Assembly (NCBI RefSeq): GCF_900105535.1
Contig: NZ_LT629779.1
Span: forward strand, 1,426,001 to 1,490,000
From: Pseudarthrobacter equi
GTDB taxonomy: Bacteria; Actinomycetota; Actinomycetes; Actinomycetales; Micrococcaceae
Reading direction: 5' to 3'
DNA length: 64,000 nucleotides
Shown here: positions 28,219 through 36,550 of the stretch, piece after piece
Layout: every line of letters starts with the position of its first letter
How positions within the stretch are numbered: position 1 is the stretch's first letter
The notes under the pieces: generated by a model
Seen by the model: only the letters and a program-made list of their open reading frames with translations
Databases searched by the model: none
What the model was told of the DNA's origin: nothing
Made by a program: the position numbers and the translations under genes

Positions 28219-29082
28219 TCAGGTGAGCAGCATCTGGACGGTGTTGCGCAGGGTGGAGGCCACCAGCACGTCGTCCAGTTCCGCCACCTTGTCGCAGAAG
28301 ATCTCCGGGCAGTAGTAGCCGTCAAAGCCGGTGGCCTTGCAGGCGTCCACCCATTCCTGCAGCGGGATCTCACCCGCTCCTGTCCAGATGTTGCGTGAGA
28401 TCGACTGATCCGGGACTTCGCCGGCCGGCACGTGCAGGCCGTCGCAGACATGGACAGCCGCAATCATGTCGCCGGGCAGGGCGGCGATATCCTCCGGGGT
28501 GTCGCCGGAGGCCCAGAAGTGCCAAAAGTCCACGCACATCTTCACATTGGGCCGCTGGATGGAGTCAAAGATCTGCAGTGCCTGGCTGACCCGGTTCACG
28601 GGGGACCAGGCAAGGGGTTCGAGGTACAGGCCCACGCCGTGGTCAGCTGCGATGTCCGCTGCCAAGGCCACCCGCTTCGCCGTTTCGGCCAGCGCGTCCG
28701 TGGCGTCCAGACCGAGGGCGCCCCGGAACCGCAGGTCTGTGGGAAGGAGCGTGCCGGCACGGAACTCCTTGACCACGCGGACGTCCACCGGGCCGGTACA
28801 CATCTGCACGTAGGGTGAGCCGACCACCTGGGCTACCTCGGCCAGCCGGATGGCGTCCCGGGTGAACTCCTCGTCAGCCGCTTCCTGGATGGCGCCCACG
28901 CCGGAGACCGCGAAGCCGTCCAGTGCCGGCAGAAGATCGTGGGCAGTGAAGCCGGCGTCCAGGAAACGGAACAGTTTGGGGGTCTGGAGCTCAACAGCAT
29001 CGAACCCCGCTGCTTTAGCCACGGCGATGTCCCGCAGGGTGGTGCCGTGGAACGCCGCGGTCGAGTTCATGGAGATTTTCAT
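28219..29082 (-). CDS. Sugar phosphate isomerase/epimerase family (TIM barrel)
   Basis: A 287-residue xylose-isomerase-like TIM barrel of the AP-endonuclease-2 superfamily (IolE/IolH/hydroxypyruvate isomerase relatives). Likely metal ligands are in YLEPLAW (Glu), MCVDFWHFW (Asp, His) and AAVHVCDG (His), with YYCPEIF near the end (Glu). It lies alone on the minus strand; a perfect LacI-type palindrome stands 30 nt upstream, so it is probably sugar- or inositol-regulated. Specific substrate not assignable. Confidence 0.88.
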   Translation of the reverse strand: MKISMNSTAAFHGTTLRDIAVAKAAGFDAVELQTPKLFRFLDAGFTAHDLLPALDGFAVSGVGAIQEAADEEFTRDAIRLAEVAQVVGSPYVQMCTGPVDVRVVKEFRAGTLLPTDLRFRGALGLDATDALAETAKRVALAADIAADHGVGLYLEPLAWSPVNRVSQALQIFDSIQRPNVKMCVDFWHFWASGDTPEDIAALPGDMIAAVHVCDGLHVPAGEVPDQSISRNIWTGAGEIPLQEWVDACKATGFDGYYCPEIFCDKVAELDDVLVASTLRNTVQMLLT

Positions 29083-29112
29083 GCGGGTCCTTTGGGTCGG
29101 TAAACGTCTTTG

Positions 29113-29126
29113 TTAGAGCGCTCTAA
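29113..29126. promoter_or_regulatory. LacI/GalR-type operator, TTAGAGCGCTCTAA
   Basis: A perfect 14-bp palindrome with a central CG, the usual design of LacI/GalR sites, 30 nt upstream of the isomerase start. No LacI-family gene is in the window, so the regulator must act from elsewhere. Confidence 0.7.
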
Positions 29127-29252
29127 TCCAGCGCAGTTGAACTTTGTCATGACAAATGCGGCAGTGTCAATGAAATTGGGGGGTTCAGTGGGAATTCGCT
29201 GCGTTGCCGAAGGCTCTTACCGTGGGATTGTCCGGGCGTTTACGCTGGCCCC

Positions 29253-29576
29253 ATGGCTGATACTTTTGCGTCCCTCGTGGACACGTTCAAGAATGTGGGA
29301 GTCACCAAGGCTTACGGCACGCCCGTGAACGTGGGAGGCCAGGAGATCGTGCCGGTGGCGCTGGTTTCCTTCGGGTTCGGCGGCGGCAGCGAGCCCGGCG
29401 ACGGCGCATCCGGAGGTGGGGGCGGGGGCATGGTGATGCCGGTGGGCGTCTACACCACCGTCAACGGCCGGACGGTCTTCCAGCCCAACACCCTCGCCCT
29501 GCTCGCCTGCCTGGTACCGCTGGTCGCCGTGGCCGGAACGGCGGTGCGGCGCTCCATTGCCGCGGCCCGGAAGTAA
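29253..29576 (+). CDS. GerW/YtfJ-like protein
   Basis: A 107-residue protein matching the GerW (YtfJ) sporulation-protein family: VTKAYGTPVNVGGQEIVPVA, then VSFGFGGGS, a glycine-rich stretch and MVMPVGVYTTVNGRTVF, ending in a membrane helix. YtfJ matters for spore germination in Bacillus, but relatives occur in non-sporulating actinobacteria with no known role. TACGCT (29241-29246) ends 6 nt before the ATG: leaderless. Confidence 0.88.
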   Translation: MADTFASLVDTFKNVGVTKAYGTPVNVGGQEIVPVALVSFGFGGGSEPGDGASGGGGGGMVMPVGVYTTVNGRTVFQPNTLALLACLVPLVAVAGTAVRRSIAAARK

Positions 29577-29891
29577 CGCGGACGCCCGCCGTCGTGCCCC
29601 TCCGTGGCCCGCCTGGCCGCGTGCCGCCGTCGGGCGTTCCGTGGCATCCGACCCACCGAATATTCCCCTATTTCGCTCCGGCCAAAGCAGTTCCATAATG
29701 GCCTCATAGGCTTCGGGGACCCTCTCCGCCAATGCCACCTGTGATGGCCGGGCGCAGGAGAGTCCCAGGTGGCAGCCCCGGTGTCGGCGCAGCGGGCGGT
29801 CACGCGGCCCGCCAGATCTCCGGCAGGGACCTCTCGGACCGTCACAGGGGGAGAGCACCGCCATCGCAAGATTGCACCAAGGAGATTTGTC
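29577..29891. other. 315-bp gap with a terminator-like hairpin
   Basis: ACGCCCG (29582-29588) pairs with CGGGCGT (29631-29637), extended by the GCCGTCG/CGCCGTC motif, a probable terminator for the GerW-like gene. Nothing else is gene-like; the rest should contain the promoter of the VOC gene. Confidence 0.45.
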
Positions 29892-30278
29892 ATGCTCAAG
29901 GATTCGCAGGTCATGGCAGTACTGCCCGCCAAGGACATCGACCGGGCACGGGAGTTCTACCGCGACAAGCTGGGACTCGAGCCCAGCCAGACCATCGAAG
30001 GGGATAACCTCATCTACCAGTGCGGCAACGGCACCGGATTCCTGCTCTACCAGACGGACAATGCCGGCACGGCGAAGAACACCCAGATGGGCTGGGGAGT
30101 GGCGGACGTAGGGAAGGAAGTGGAGGAACTGCGTGGCCGCGGCGTGGTCTTCGAGGACTACGACATGCCCGGGCTCAAGACCGAGAACGGCATCGCCACC
30201 ATGGAAGGCATGGGCCAGGGGGCCTGGTTCCTCGACAGCGAGGGCAACATCCTCAACATCTCGTCGATGCCGATGTAG
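29892..30278 (+). CDS. VOC-family (glyoxalase/bleomycin-resistance fold) protein
   Basis: A 128-residue vicinal-oxygen-chelate protein made of paired beta-alpha-beta-beta-beta units (VLPAKDIDRAREFYRDKLGL; GAWFLDSEGNILNIS). Single-domain members act as dimers in metal-dependent dioxygenase, isomerase or drug-binding roles; this one is not assignable. ATG 29892 has AAGGAG 8 nt upstream; the frame extends further upstream without conservation. Confidence 0.9.
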   Translation: MLKDSQVMAVLPAKDIDRAREFYRDKLGLEPSQTIEGDNLIYQCGNGTGFLLYQTDNAGTAKNTQMGWGVADVGKEVEELRGRGVVFEDYDMPGLKTENGIATMEGMGQGAWFLDSEGNILNISSMPM

Positions 30279-30328
30279 CCACCCTGTTCACCACACAGCA
30301 ACGGACGACTCCGGCCGGCGCCTCCCAC

Positions 30329-30349
30329 GGCACCCCCACCTTGGGTGCC
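30329..30349 (+). terminator. GGCACCC / GGGTGCC hairpin
   Basis: A 7-bp stem with a 7-nt loop after the VOC gene, part of the same GC-rich terminator style seen at 48567 and 60241. Confidence 0.5.
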
Positions 30350-30411
30350 GGGCGGGCGGAAGGCCGGCGCCGCCGTCGTGCGCACTTTTCGGCCAGTCTC
30401 CTCCGTGCGGG

Positions 30412-30909
30412 TCAGCCGTTGAGGATCTGTTCCCGCAGGATGTCCGCGTGGCCGCAGTGCTGCGCGATCTCCCGGATCATGTGCAGGTACACCCAGCGCA
30501 GCGGCAACGGACCGCGGCGGTTGCCCCGGACCACGTCGTCAAGATCCAGCCCGGCTGCCGCCTGCCGGGATGCCTCGCACGCCTGGCGGTAGGCATTCCG
30601 GATGCTGGCGATGGTGTCCTCCCCGCCGAGGATGAAGGATTCGTCCGGGGTGGCCGGAATGCCGATCTCGGCACGGGACCGCCCCGTGACGGCTTCGTCG
30701 AACCAGACCTTTTCGACGAAGGCCGCGTGCTTGACCAGCCCCAGCAGCGTGGTCCTGGACGGCACCAGGGACCGGCGGGCCTGCTCCTCTGTCAGTCCAT
30801 CCAGGGAGGCTTCCAACATGGCGCGGTGCTGATCCAGGAACGCCTCGAACTGTGCACGGGCGGGCTGGTTGATGACGTCGTCGGGCGTCAGGGAGGAGAC
30901 TGCAGGCAT
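30412..30909 (-). CDS. DinB/DUF664-family protein
   Basis: A 165-residue four-helix-bundle protein of the DinB superfamily (mycothiol-dependent-enzyme-like). His residues suited to a metal site occur in LVKHAAFVE, YLHMIREIAQHCGHADILRE. Actinobacterial relatives include mycothiol S-transferases. CATACT (30921-30916) ends 6 nt before ATG 30909 on the minus strand: leaderless. Divergent from the cupin gene at 30964. Confidence 0.88.
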   Translation of the reverse strand: MPAVSSLTPDDVINQPARAQFEAFLDQHRAMLEASLDGLTEEQARRSLVPSRTTLLGLVKHAAFVEKVWFDEAVTGRSRAEIGIPATPDESFILGGEDTIASIRNAYRQACEASRQAAAGLDLDDVVRGNRRGPLPLRWVYLHMIREIAQHCGHADILREQILNG

Positions 30910-30963
30910 GGCTGCAGTATGCCACGCCCCATGCGGGCCCGGTACGTTCGGAAGGGAAAGCCG

Positions 30964-31308
30964 ATGGCTGAGGAACAGGCGGCAGTGGAATCGAAGGGTG
31001 TGACCGTGGAACTGCTGGCCACGGTGGACCTTTCCGGCGAGATCGAGGGCATGGAGGGCTACCAGCTGCGGACGCGCAAGGTGACGATCGCACCGGGAGG
31101 GGTATTCGGCCCGGTCCATGACCATGTTGGCCGGCCCGGCAGTGTCTTCATCCTGGCGGGGACCATCACGGACCACCGTGACGGGACGTCCAAGGAGTAT
31201 GGCCCCGGCGTCGGGTGGCCCGAGGACCGGAACACCGTCCACTGGCTGGAAAACCGGGGGACGGTGCCGGCGGTGGAAGTCTCGGTGGACATCGTCCGCA
31301 AGGGATGA
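30964..31308 (+). CDS. Cupin-domain protein
   Basis: A 114-residue cupin. Motif 1 reads PGGVFGPVHDHVGRPGSVFILAGTITDHR (His, His, then a missing Glu) and motif 2 has HWLENRG with one His, so a metal site is possible but not standard. Role unknown. Start ATG follows GAAGGGA by 6 nt. Confidence 0.85.
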   Translation: MAEEQAAVESKGVTVELLATVDLSGEIEGMEGYQLRTRKVTIAPGGVFGPVHDHVGRPGSVFILAGTITDHRDGTSKEYGPGVGWPEDRNTVHWLENRGTVPAVEVSVDIVRKG

Positions 31309-31351
31309 CGCGGTGCTTGGGTCCGCAGGACCGGCCCTGGAGACTTGGTGG

Positions 31352-32611
31352 TTAGACTGCGGCTTCGCGCTTGCCGCTGAACGCAATCCGGACAGCCCGG
31401 CGGAGGCTGAGCTTGCTCCGGCGGCTGACCACGATCACGGCGGCCAGCCCGGTCAGCAGGACCACCAGGCCGCCCACCGCCACGGACCAGCGGGCGCCGA
31501 ATTCGCTGCCCACCCAGCCGATCAGCGGCGAGCCCACGGCCGTGCCGCCCTGCAGGATGGCCAGGTAGAGGGCCAGCACCCGGCCGCGGAACTGCGGCTC
31601 CACGGAGAGCTGGATGCTGGTGTTGCAGCTGTTCAGGAACGTGATCGACGCCAGGCCCACGGGAATCAGCACGGCAGTGTAGAGCCAGAACGACGGCGCC
31701 ACGCTGGCTACCAGCGTGAAGATCCCCAGGCCCAGGGCGCCGCCCAGCAGGAACCGCAGCCGCGGCCGCGCGCGCCGGGCGGCCAGCAGTGCGCCGGCCA
31801 GGGTGCCGACGGCCATGATGGAGCCCAACAGGCCGAACTCGCCCGGCCCCGCGTGGAATTCGGTGGTGGCCATGAGGGCGTTCGTGATGGGGAAATTCAT
31901 GCCGAAAGCCCCGAGGATCCCCACCAGGACCATGATCAGGACGAGGTCCGGCCGCCGCTTCACGTACCGCATGCCCTCAGTAACCTGGTGTTTGCCGCGC
32001 TCTGCCCGCACGGTGGGCACAAGCTCAGAGGTGCGGATGAAGAACAGGGACCAGATCACCGCCGCGTAGCTGGCGGCGTTGAGCAGGAACACCGGCCCGG
32101 TGCCCACCCAGGCGATCAGGACGCCGGCGACGGCCGGACCCGTGAGGCGGGCGGTGTTGAAGGATGCCGAGTTCAGGGCCACTGCATTGGAGATGTTGTC
32201 CTGGCCCACCAGTTCCGAGACAAAGGACTGCCGCGCCGGGGCATCGATGGCGCTGGCAATGCCCAGGCACAAGGCGGCGAGGTAGGCATGCCACAGCTGG
32301 GCCGTGCCGGTGACTACCAGCAAACCGATGGCCAGGCCGGTGATGCCCATGGCCAGCTGGGTCCACAGCAGGATGACGCGTTTGCGGTAGCGGTCTGCCA
32401 GGACTCCGCCGTAGGGGCCAAGCAGCAGCATTGGCAGGAACTGCAGGCCGGTGGTGATGCCGACGGCAGCGCCGTCGTGGTTGGTCAGGACTGTGAGCAC
32501 CAGCCAGTCCTGGGCGATGCGCTGCATCCAGGTGCCCACGTTGGAGACCAGGGCACCGCCGGCCCAGATCCGGTAGTTGCGGTTTTCGAGGGCGCGGAAC
32601 ATCTGGCTCAC
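31352..32611 (-). CDS. MFS exporter (MFS_3/EntS-like)
   Basis: A 419-residue, 11-12 helix exporter of the EntS-like MFS_3 group (FRALENRNYRIWAGG, ISNVGTWMQRIAQDWLVL-type N-terminus, GVLADRYRKRVIL after helix 2). Members export siderophores, macrolides and other drugs. The start ATG overlaps the MarR-family stop by 4 nt (32608-32611), so the pair is a repressor-exporter operon. Confidence 0.92.
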   Translation of the reverse strand: MSQMFRALENRNYRIWAGGALVSNVGTWMQRIAQDWLVLTVLTNHDGAAVGITTGLQFLPMLLLGPYGGVLADRYRKRVILLWTQLAMGITGLAIGLLVVTGTAQLWHAYLAALCLGIASAIDAPARQSFVSELVGQDNISNAVALNSASFNTARLTGPAVAGVLIAWVGTGPVFLLNAASYAAVIWSLFFIRTSELVPTVRAERGKHQVTEGMRYVKRRPDLVLIMVLVGILGAFGMNFPITNALMATTEFHAGPGEFGLLGSIMAVGTLAGALLAARRARPRLRFLLGGALGLGIFTLVASVAPSFWLYTAVLIPVGLASITFLNSCNTSIQLSVEPQFRGRVLALYLAILQGGTAVGSPLIGWVGSEFGARWSVAVGGLVVLLTGLAAVIVVSRRSKLSLRRAVRIAFSGKREAAV

Positions 32612-33066
32612 TTGCCGCTCATTTCCTGCATGATGCGTGCGGCGCGGCTGAGGATGTCACGGTCTTCCGCGCTCAGGCCTGCCACGCGCTGTGCCAGCCA
32701 GGCGGTGCGCTGTTCCCTTGCCTCCGCGAGGACGGCCCTGCCGGCCTCGGTGATGTCGATCCGGACCTGCCGGCCGTCGTCGGGATGCTGGTTCCTGGTG
32801 ACGAAGCCCTGGTCGGCGAGGGCGTTGACGATGCGGGTCATGGACGGGGCCTGCACATGCTCGCGGTCGGCGAGTTCGCGGAGGGTCCGGGCGCCGTCAC
32901 CGTTCAGGACGGCGAGGACGGTGTACTGGCCGGGGGTGATGACCTCGCCGGTGGCCTCGACGCGGAGCCGGCGCGAGGTGCGCATCACGGCCGTGCGGAG
33001 GTCGATGGCGAGGGTGTCCGGGGTGATCTGCGGAGTTTCTTTGGTCTTGGTCTCGGTGCGGGCCAT
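32608..33066 (-). CDS. MarR-family regulator
   Basis: A 152-residue winged-helix dimeric repressor (ITPGQYTVLAVL, TLRELADREHVQAPSMTRIVNALADQGFV, wing RNQHPDDGRQVRIDITEAGRA with the conserved D-x-R). It probably represses itself and the exporter until a phenolic or drug ligand binds. Two back-to-back 13-bp sites lie 42 nt upstream. AGGAGG is present but 13 nt from the ATG, a little far. Confidence 0.92.
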   Translation of the reverse strand: MARTETKTKETPQITPDTLAIDLRTAVMRTSRRLRVEATGEVITPGQYTVLAVLNGDGARTLRELADREHVQAPSMTRIVNALADQGFVTRNQHPDDGRQVRIDITEAGRAVLAEAREQRTAWLAQRVAGLSAEDRDILSRAARIMQEMSGK

Positions 33067-33108
33067 ATGGGCGGGTGCGCCTCCTGGAACAATCGGCTCA
33101 TCATTTGC

Positions 33109-33134
33109 TTAGCACTGCTAATTAGTTCTGCTAA
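33109..33134. promoter_or_regulatory. Tandem MarR-type operators TTAGCACTGCTAA / TTAGTTCTGCTAA
   Basis: Two directly adjacent 13-bp half-palindromic sites (33109-33121 and 33122-33134), sharing TTAGnnCTGCTAA; the first is palindromic except at its centre. They lie between the MarR gene and the divergent DUF3592 gene and could control both. Confidence 0.75.
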
Positions 33135-33228
33135 CTATTATCCTCCTTCTTGTTGCTGGCGGCAACCTTTTTTGGTGTGGTTCCGCTAACGTCCGGCCCG
33201 CGGCGCGGTCCTTGGCACAATGGACGGC

Positions 33229-33738
33229 GTGACTGGGCGCAGAACTGATAAGAACCGCAACTCCGGGCTGACCTGGAAGGGAAAGCTGAACCTGGCGGTG
33301 ACTGTGCTGGTTCTCCTGCTGGGACCGGTCATGATGGGCCTGGGCAGCTTCATGATCGGCGCTGACGAGGATCTGGCGCGGAGCGGCGTCCAGGCAGCAG
33401 GCACCATTGTGCGTTTTGATGACGTCACCAAGGCCTCGGAGCGCAGGATGAAAGTGGAATTCACCTCCGGCGACGGTGCCAGCCACGCGACGTGGGCCGC
33501 CGTGGACCACGACCAGTACCCCGTAGTGGGTGACGCCACTACCGTCATCTACGCGGAGCACGATCCGGGCAGGGCCATCGTTCCGGGCTACGAGAGCGAC
33601 GGCGTCTGGGTCCGTGGCGTGGGCACTGTCCTGACCTGCATCTTCGCGGGCCTGGGTGTCATCTTCGTCCTGCTGATGGTGGGCGCCTACCTCAAGGGGC
33701 GCTCGCAGAGGGGTAAGGATGCCCCGTCGCCTGGGTAG
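33229..33738 (+). CDS. DUF3592 membrane protein
   Basis: A 169-residue protein with a helix near each end (about residues 22-45 and 130-155) and a beta-rich extracytoplasmic domain between (GTIVRFDDVTK; HDQYPVVGDATTVIYAEHDP), matching DUF3592. No known function. GTG 33229 is preferred: CACAAT (33216-33221) lies 7 nt before it, as in the leaderless genes here. ATG 33220 in frame overlaps that box. Confidence 0.83.
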   Translation: MTGRRTDKNRNSGLTWKGKLNLAVTVLVLLLGPVMMGLGSFMIGADEDLARSGVQAAGTIVRFDDVTKASERRMKVEFTSGDGASHATWAAVDHDQYPVVGDATTVIYAEHDPGRAIVPGYESDGVWVRGVGTVLTCIFAGLGVIFVLLMVGAYLKGRSQRGKDAPSPG

Positions 33739-33806
33739 ATGTGGTTGGCCCGATCCGCGGGCTGCTCTGGCCGGAGCTGCCGGACCGGCGTAGGCTCTGC
33801 TCCACC

Positions 33807-34385
33807 ATGACCGAGCAGCAGCCTTATGAATCAGTCCGCCGCTATCCGCACTTCGAGCTGCGCCGCTACCCGGACTACGTCGTAGCTGAGGTGGCAGTGT
33901 CCGCGGAATTTGACCGTGCGGGGAATGTGGCCTTCCGCCGCCTCTTCAACTACATCAGCGGGAGCAATACGGGCGGCGCCAAGCTGGCCATGACGGCGCC
34001 CGTTGTCCAGGAAGCCGGACAATCCCAAAAGCTCGCGATGACCGCGCCGGTCATCCAGGCAGGCCCGCTCTCCGGAGGCGGCGGATCTGCGGAGTTCGTG
34101 GTGGCTTTCGTCCTGCCGGCCGGGCTGACGGCCGAAACGGCTCCGGTCCCCACCGATCCCACCGTAAAGATTCGCGCTGTGCCCGGCTCCCTGGCCGCGG
34201 TACTGCGGTTCTCCGGCCGCGGCACCGAGGCAAACTTCGAGCGCCGCAACAGCGGACTTCAGGCCGCGCTCGGCCTTGCCGGACTCACGCCCCTGGGCGC
34301 ACCCCGCTTCGCCCGCTTTGATCCGCCCTTCAAGCCATGGTTCCTGCGGCGTAACGAAGTGGTTCAGGACGTGCGCGAGGCCTAG
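33807..34385 (+). CDS. SOUL/HBP heme-binding family protein
   Basis: A 192-residue SOUL protein: YPHFELRRYPDYVVAEV, FNYISGSN, and two copies of the family core KLAMTAPV (residues about 57-63 and 76-82). Eukaryotic relatives bind heme; bacterial ones are uncharacterised. TAGGCT (33791-33796) lies 10 nt upstream of the ATG, no Shine-Dalgarno. Confidence 0.9.
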   Translation: MTEQQPYESVRRYPHFELRRYPDYVVAEVAVSAEFDRAGNVAFRRLFNYISGSNTGGAKLAMTAPVVQEAGQSQKLAMTAPVIQAGPLSGGGGSAEFVVAFVLPAGLTAETAPVPTDPTVKIRAVPGSLAAVLRFSGRGTEANFERRNSGLQAALGLAGLTPLGAPRFARFDPPFKPWFLRRNEVVQDVREA

Positions 34386-34418
34386 GAGCGCGCGTCCGGC
34401 ACTGGCTAGGCTGGGGCC

Positions 34419-34925
34419 ATGGACTATGTGCTTCGCCAGGCCACCCCGGATGACGCCGAGAACGTGGTGCTGATGCATACCGCCGCGCACGAGGAAAGCT
34501 ACGGGCACCTGCTGTCGCCCGGTTTCTTCGCGGAACGGCGGCGGTCCGTCCCGGAACGCGTGGCCCGCCGTCGGCCGTATCTTGACGTTCCGCACCCGCG
34601 GATCGTTGCCGAGGACGCCAACGGCGAGATTGTCGGCCTGGCCGATGCCGGGCCTGCGCGCCATGAGGACGCGCCGTTTCCCCTGGAGCTCTACTCCATC
34701 TTCGTCCTGGCCAAGGCGCAGGGGACAGGGTTGGGAACAGCGTTGCTGGCCGCCGCCCTCGGCGACGCTCCGGCATACCTGTGGGTGCTTGAGGACAACA
34801 TGAAGGCGCAGGCTTTTTACCGCCGCCAGGGATTTACGTTCGACGGCGGACGCGGCCACCTTCCGCCCGAGTGGGAGGGCGTGCCGGAGCTTCGGATGGT
34901 TCGGGACCGGCGAGTGGATTCCTAG
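34419..34925 (+). CDS. GNAT N-acetyltransferase
   Basis: A 168-residue GNAT enzyme. Motif A is IFVLAKAQGTGLGTALL (Q-x-x-G-x-G acetyl-CoA loop), followed by YLWVLEDNMKAQAFYRRQGF. Acceptor unknown. TAGGCT (34407-34412) ends 6 nt before the ATG with no Shine-Dalgarno: leaderless. Its stop overlaps the convergent Xre gene's stop region (34922-34925). Confidence 0.92.
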   Translation: MDYVLRQATPDDAENVVLMHTAAHEESYGHLLSPGFFAERRRSVPERVARRRPYLDVPHPRIVAEDANGEIVGLADAGPARHEDAPFPLELYSIFVLAKAQGTGLGTALLAAALGDAPAYLWVLEDNMKAQAFYRRQGFTFDGGRGHLPPEWEGVPELRMVRDRRVDS

Positions 34926-35149
34926 CCCGCAGGCTCTGTCACCAGCAGGTCTCCCACCTCGCAGTCCAGCGCGCTGCAGACTGCGGCGAGGGTGGAAAAC
35001 CTGATGGCCTTGGCGCGGTCATTCTTCAGGACCGAGAGATTCACCAGGCTGACGCCCACCCGTTTGCTGAGCTCGGTCAGCGTCATGCCGCGCTGCTCCA
35101 GCAATTCATCAAGCCTGCAGTGAATGCCAGTGGTTTCCTCCGCGGGCAT
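34922..35149 (-). CDS. Xre-type HTH regulator (YozG-like)
   Basis: A 75-residue helix-turn-helix protein (MTLTELSKRVGVSLVNLSVLKNDRAKAIRF, CSALDCEVGDLL), the small Cro/YozG type that typically pairs with a DUF2975 membrane protein. ATG 35149 overlaps the membrane-protein stop by one base or so, so the two are translationally coupled. Likely binds the 37-bp palindrome at 35800. Confidence 0.92.
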   Translation of the reverse strand: MPAEETTGIHCRLDELLEQRGMTLTELSKRVGVSLVNLSVLKNDRAKAIRFSTLAAVCSALDCEVGDLLVTEPAG

Positions 35150-35787
35150 CAGACCAGGCCCTCGGTGTCTTCCTGCAGCCGGCCGCCGAACTGGAAGACG
35201 CCCGCGATGAGGATCAGCGCGATTCCGGCCACGACCGGCAGGAGGCTGATGTCGCCTTCGAAGATGACGCTGCCGGCGGCGCTGTCTGAGTTCAGCCCGA
35301 TGGCGTCCGCCAGCCGCGTCCGGGCCAGCTGGTCCAGCACCTGGCCTGCCGTGCCGGCCAGTGCCAGGGCCGCCCCGCAGGCGCCAATGATCCACACCGA
35401 CCCCCGGGTGAACAGCGTGTCACCCCGCAACCGGAACGCCAGCAGGAACAGCAGGGCCAGCACGGCGAGGACGCCAACCTGGATCAGGGCGGCTGCCCAC
35501 GCCAACTGCCCGGCCTCGGCGCCGGGAAGGGCCGGGATGGTGGCGTCAACGGCGGAAAAGCGGGCCTCGGCGCCAAGGTCCAGGCCAGCCACTTTCTGGG
35601 TTGGATCAACGGGCAGCGTCAGCGTCACGGGTCCGGAAAAGATGTCCACGATGCCGATGACGGACATGACGCTTGAGCCGGCGGCGATCACAGCCGAGCC
35701 GACCATCAGCACCAAGGCATCCGTCCGGGACACCACCTCGCGCTTCCTGCTCTCCGACGGACGTCCGGTGCGCTTGACCAGCTTCAT
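35149..35787 (-). CDS. DUF2975 membrane protein
   Basis: A 212-residue protein with four membrane helices (about residues 25-50, 98-120, 133-155, 180-203) and an extracytoplasmic loop after helix 1. DUF2975 proteins nearly always sit next to a small Xre regulator, as here, and may sense a membrane or envelope signal to control it; that is inference. It is the first gene of the pair. Confidence 0.9.
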   Translation of the reverse strand: MKLVKRTGRPSESRKREVVSRTDALVLMVGSAVIAAGSSVMSVIGIVDIFSGPVTLTLPVDPTQKVAGLDLGAEARFSAVDATIPALPGAEAGQLAWAAALIQVGVLAVLALLFLLAFRLRGDTLFTRGSVWIIGACGAALALAGTAGQVLDQLARTRLADAIGLNSDSAAGSVIFEGDISLLPVVAGIALILIAGVFQFGGRLQEDTEGLV

Positions 35788-35799
35788 GTTTCCCCCACA

Positions 35800-35836
35800 G
35801 GTTATCGAATGTCGTTAATAACGATATTCGATAACC
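35800..35836. promoter_or_regulatory. 37-bp palindromic operator upstream of the DUF2975-Xre pair
   Basis: Arms GGTTATCGAATGTCGTTA and TAACGATATTCGATAACC around a single central base, with one mismatched pair. It begins 12 nt upstream of the start codon and contains TATCGAAT/ATTCGATA boxes, so the operator overlaps the promoter. Autoregulation by the Xre protein is inferred. Confidence 0.75.
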
Positions 35837-35882
35837 TAGTGGGGGTTGCCGGCCTCGGTCAAGCCTCCGCAGGCGTTGGCCC

Positions 35883-36275
35883 CTACGCTGTGTGCGCGTC
35901 CCTGACGGCGGGCGGAGTCGCCCCCTGGAGCACCCAGCGGTTGCCGTCCGGATCTGCGAAGTGGGCAAACTGCACGCCGCCCATGTCCTGGACCTCGCTG
36001 ATGTCCGCCCCGCGGTCCACCAGCTCGGCGCGAAGGGCGGGGAGGTCCGGCGCGACCAGCTGCAGTCCTTCCAGGCTGCCCGGTGCCATCGCGGTCATTC
36101 CTGTGCCGATGACTACTGACGTGGGCGAGCCCGGGGGAGTCAGCTGCACCACCCGCATCCCCGGGATGTGCTCCACATCGTGGTCCAGCACAAAGCCCAG
36201 CTTTTCGGTGTAGAACTCTTTGGCCCGGTCGACGTCGGACACGGGAACCTGGACAACTTCAAGGCGCATTTCCAT
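35883..36275 (-). CDS. VOC-family protein
   Basis: A 130-residue glyoxalase-fold protein (VVQVPVSDVDRAKEFYTEKLGF, HFADPDGNRWVLQ). The start and end resemble catechol-dioxygenase-like and antibiotic-binding VOC proteins; function unassigned. TAGAGT (36288-36283) ends 7 nt before ATG 36275 on the minus strand: leaderless. Confidence 0.9.
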   Translation of the reverse strand: MEMRLEVVQVPVSDVDRAKEFYTEKLGFVLDHDVEHIPGMRVVQLTPPGSPTSVVIGTGMTAMAPGSLEGLQLVAPDLPALRAELVDRGADISEVQDMGGVQFAHFADPDGNRWVLQGATPPAVRDAHTA

Positions 36276-36550
36276 GCGCGCCACTCTACCTTTGTGGCAG
36301 TGCTTTCGCGGGGGAATTTCCGGATGGCGAGGCCCGGTAATTTGCAAATGTTAAGGCTGCCCATTCAAGTGCGACGAACTTTCCTCAAGATCGAGTCAAG
36401 GCTGGCGCAATGTTGCCCGAGCATTGGCTGGAAGTCTGAATATCGTTCCGCCCTGGGAATAGGCTCAGCGACGACGAGTTTGTCGGGCTTAGCAGCAGGC
36501 CGGGCAAGTGCGGGGCCGCAAATTATTTAGGCCCTCACAAATGGGGGAAA
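36276..36550. other. 275-bp divergent intergenic region
   Basis: Lower GC than its surroundings, no gene seen. It should hold promoters for the VOC and nuclease genes. Confidence 0.4.

Noticed and set aside
31118..33112. 664-codon open frame on the plus strand
   Set aside because: Antisense to the MFS-MarR operon, which has strong family matches.
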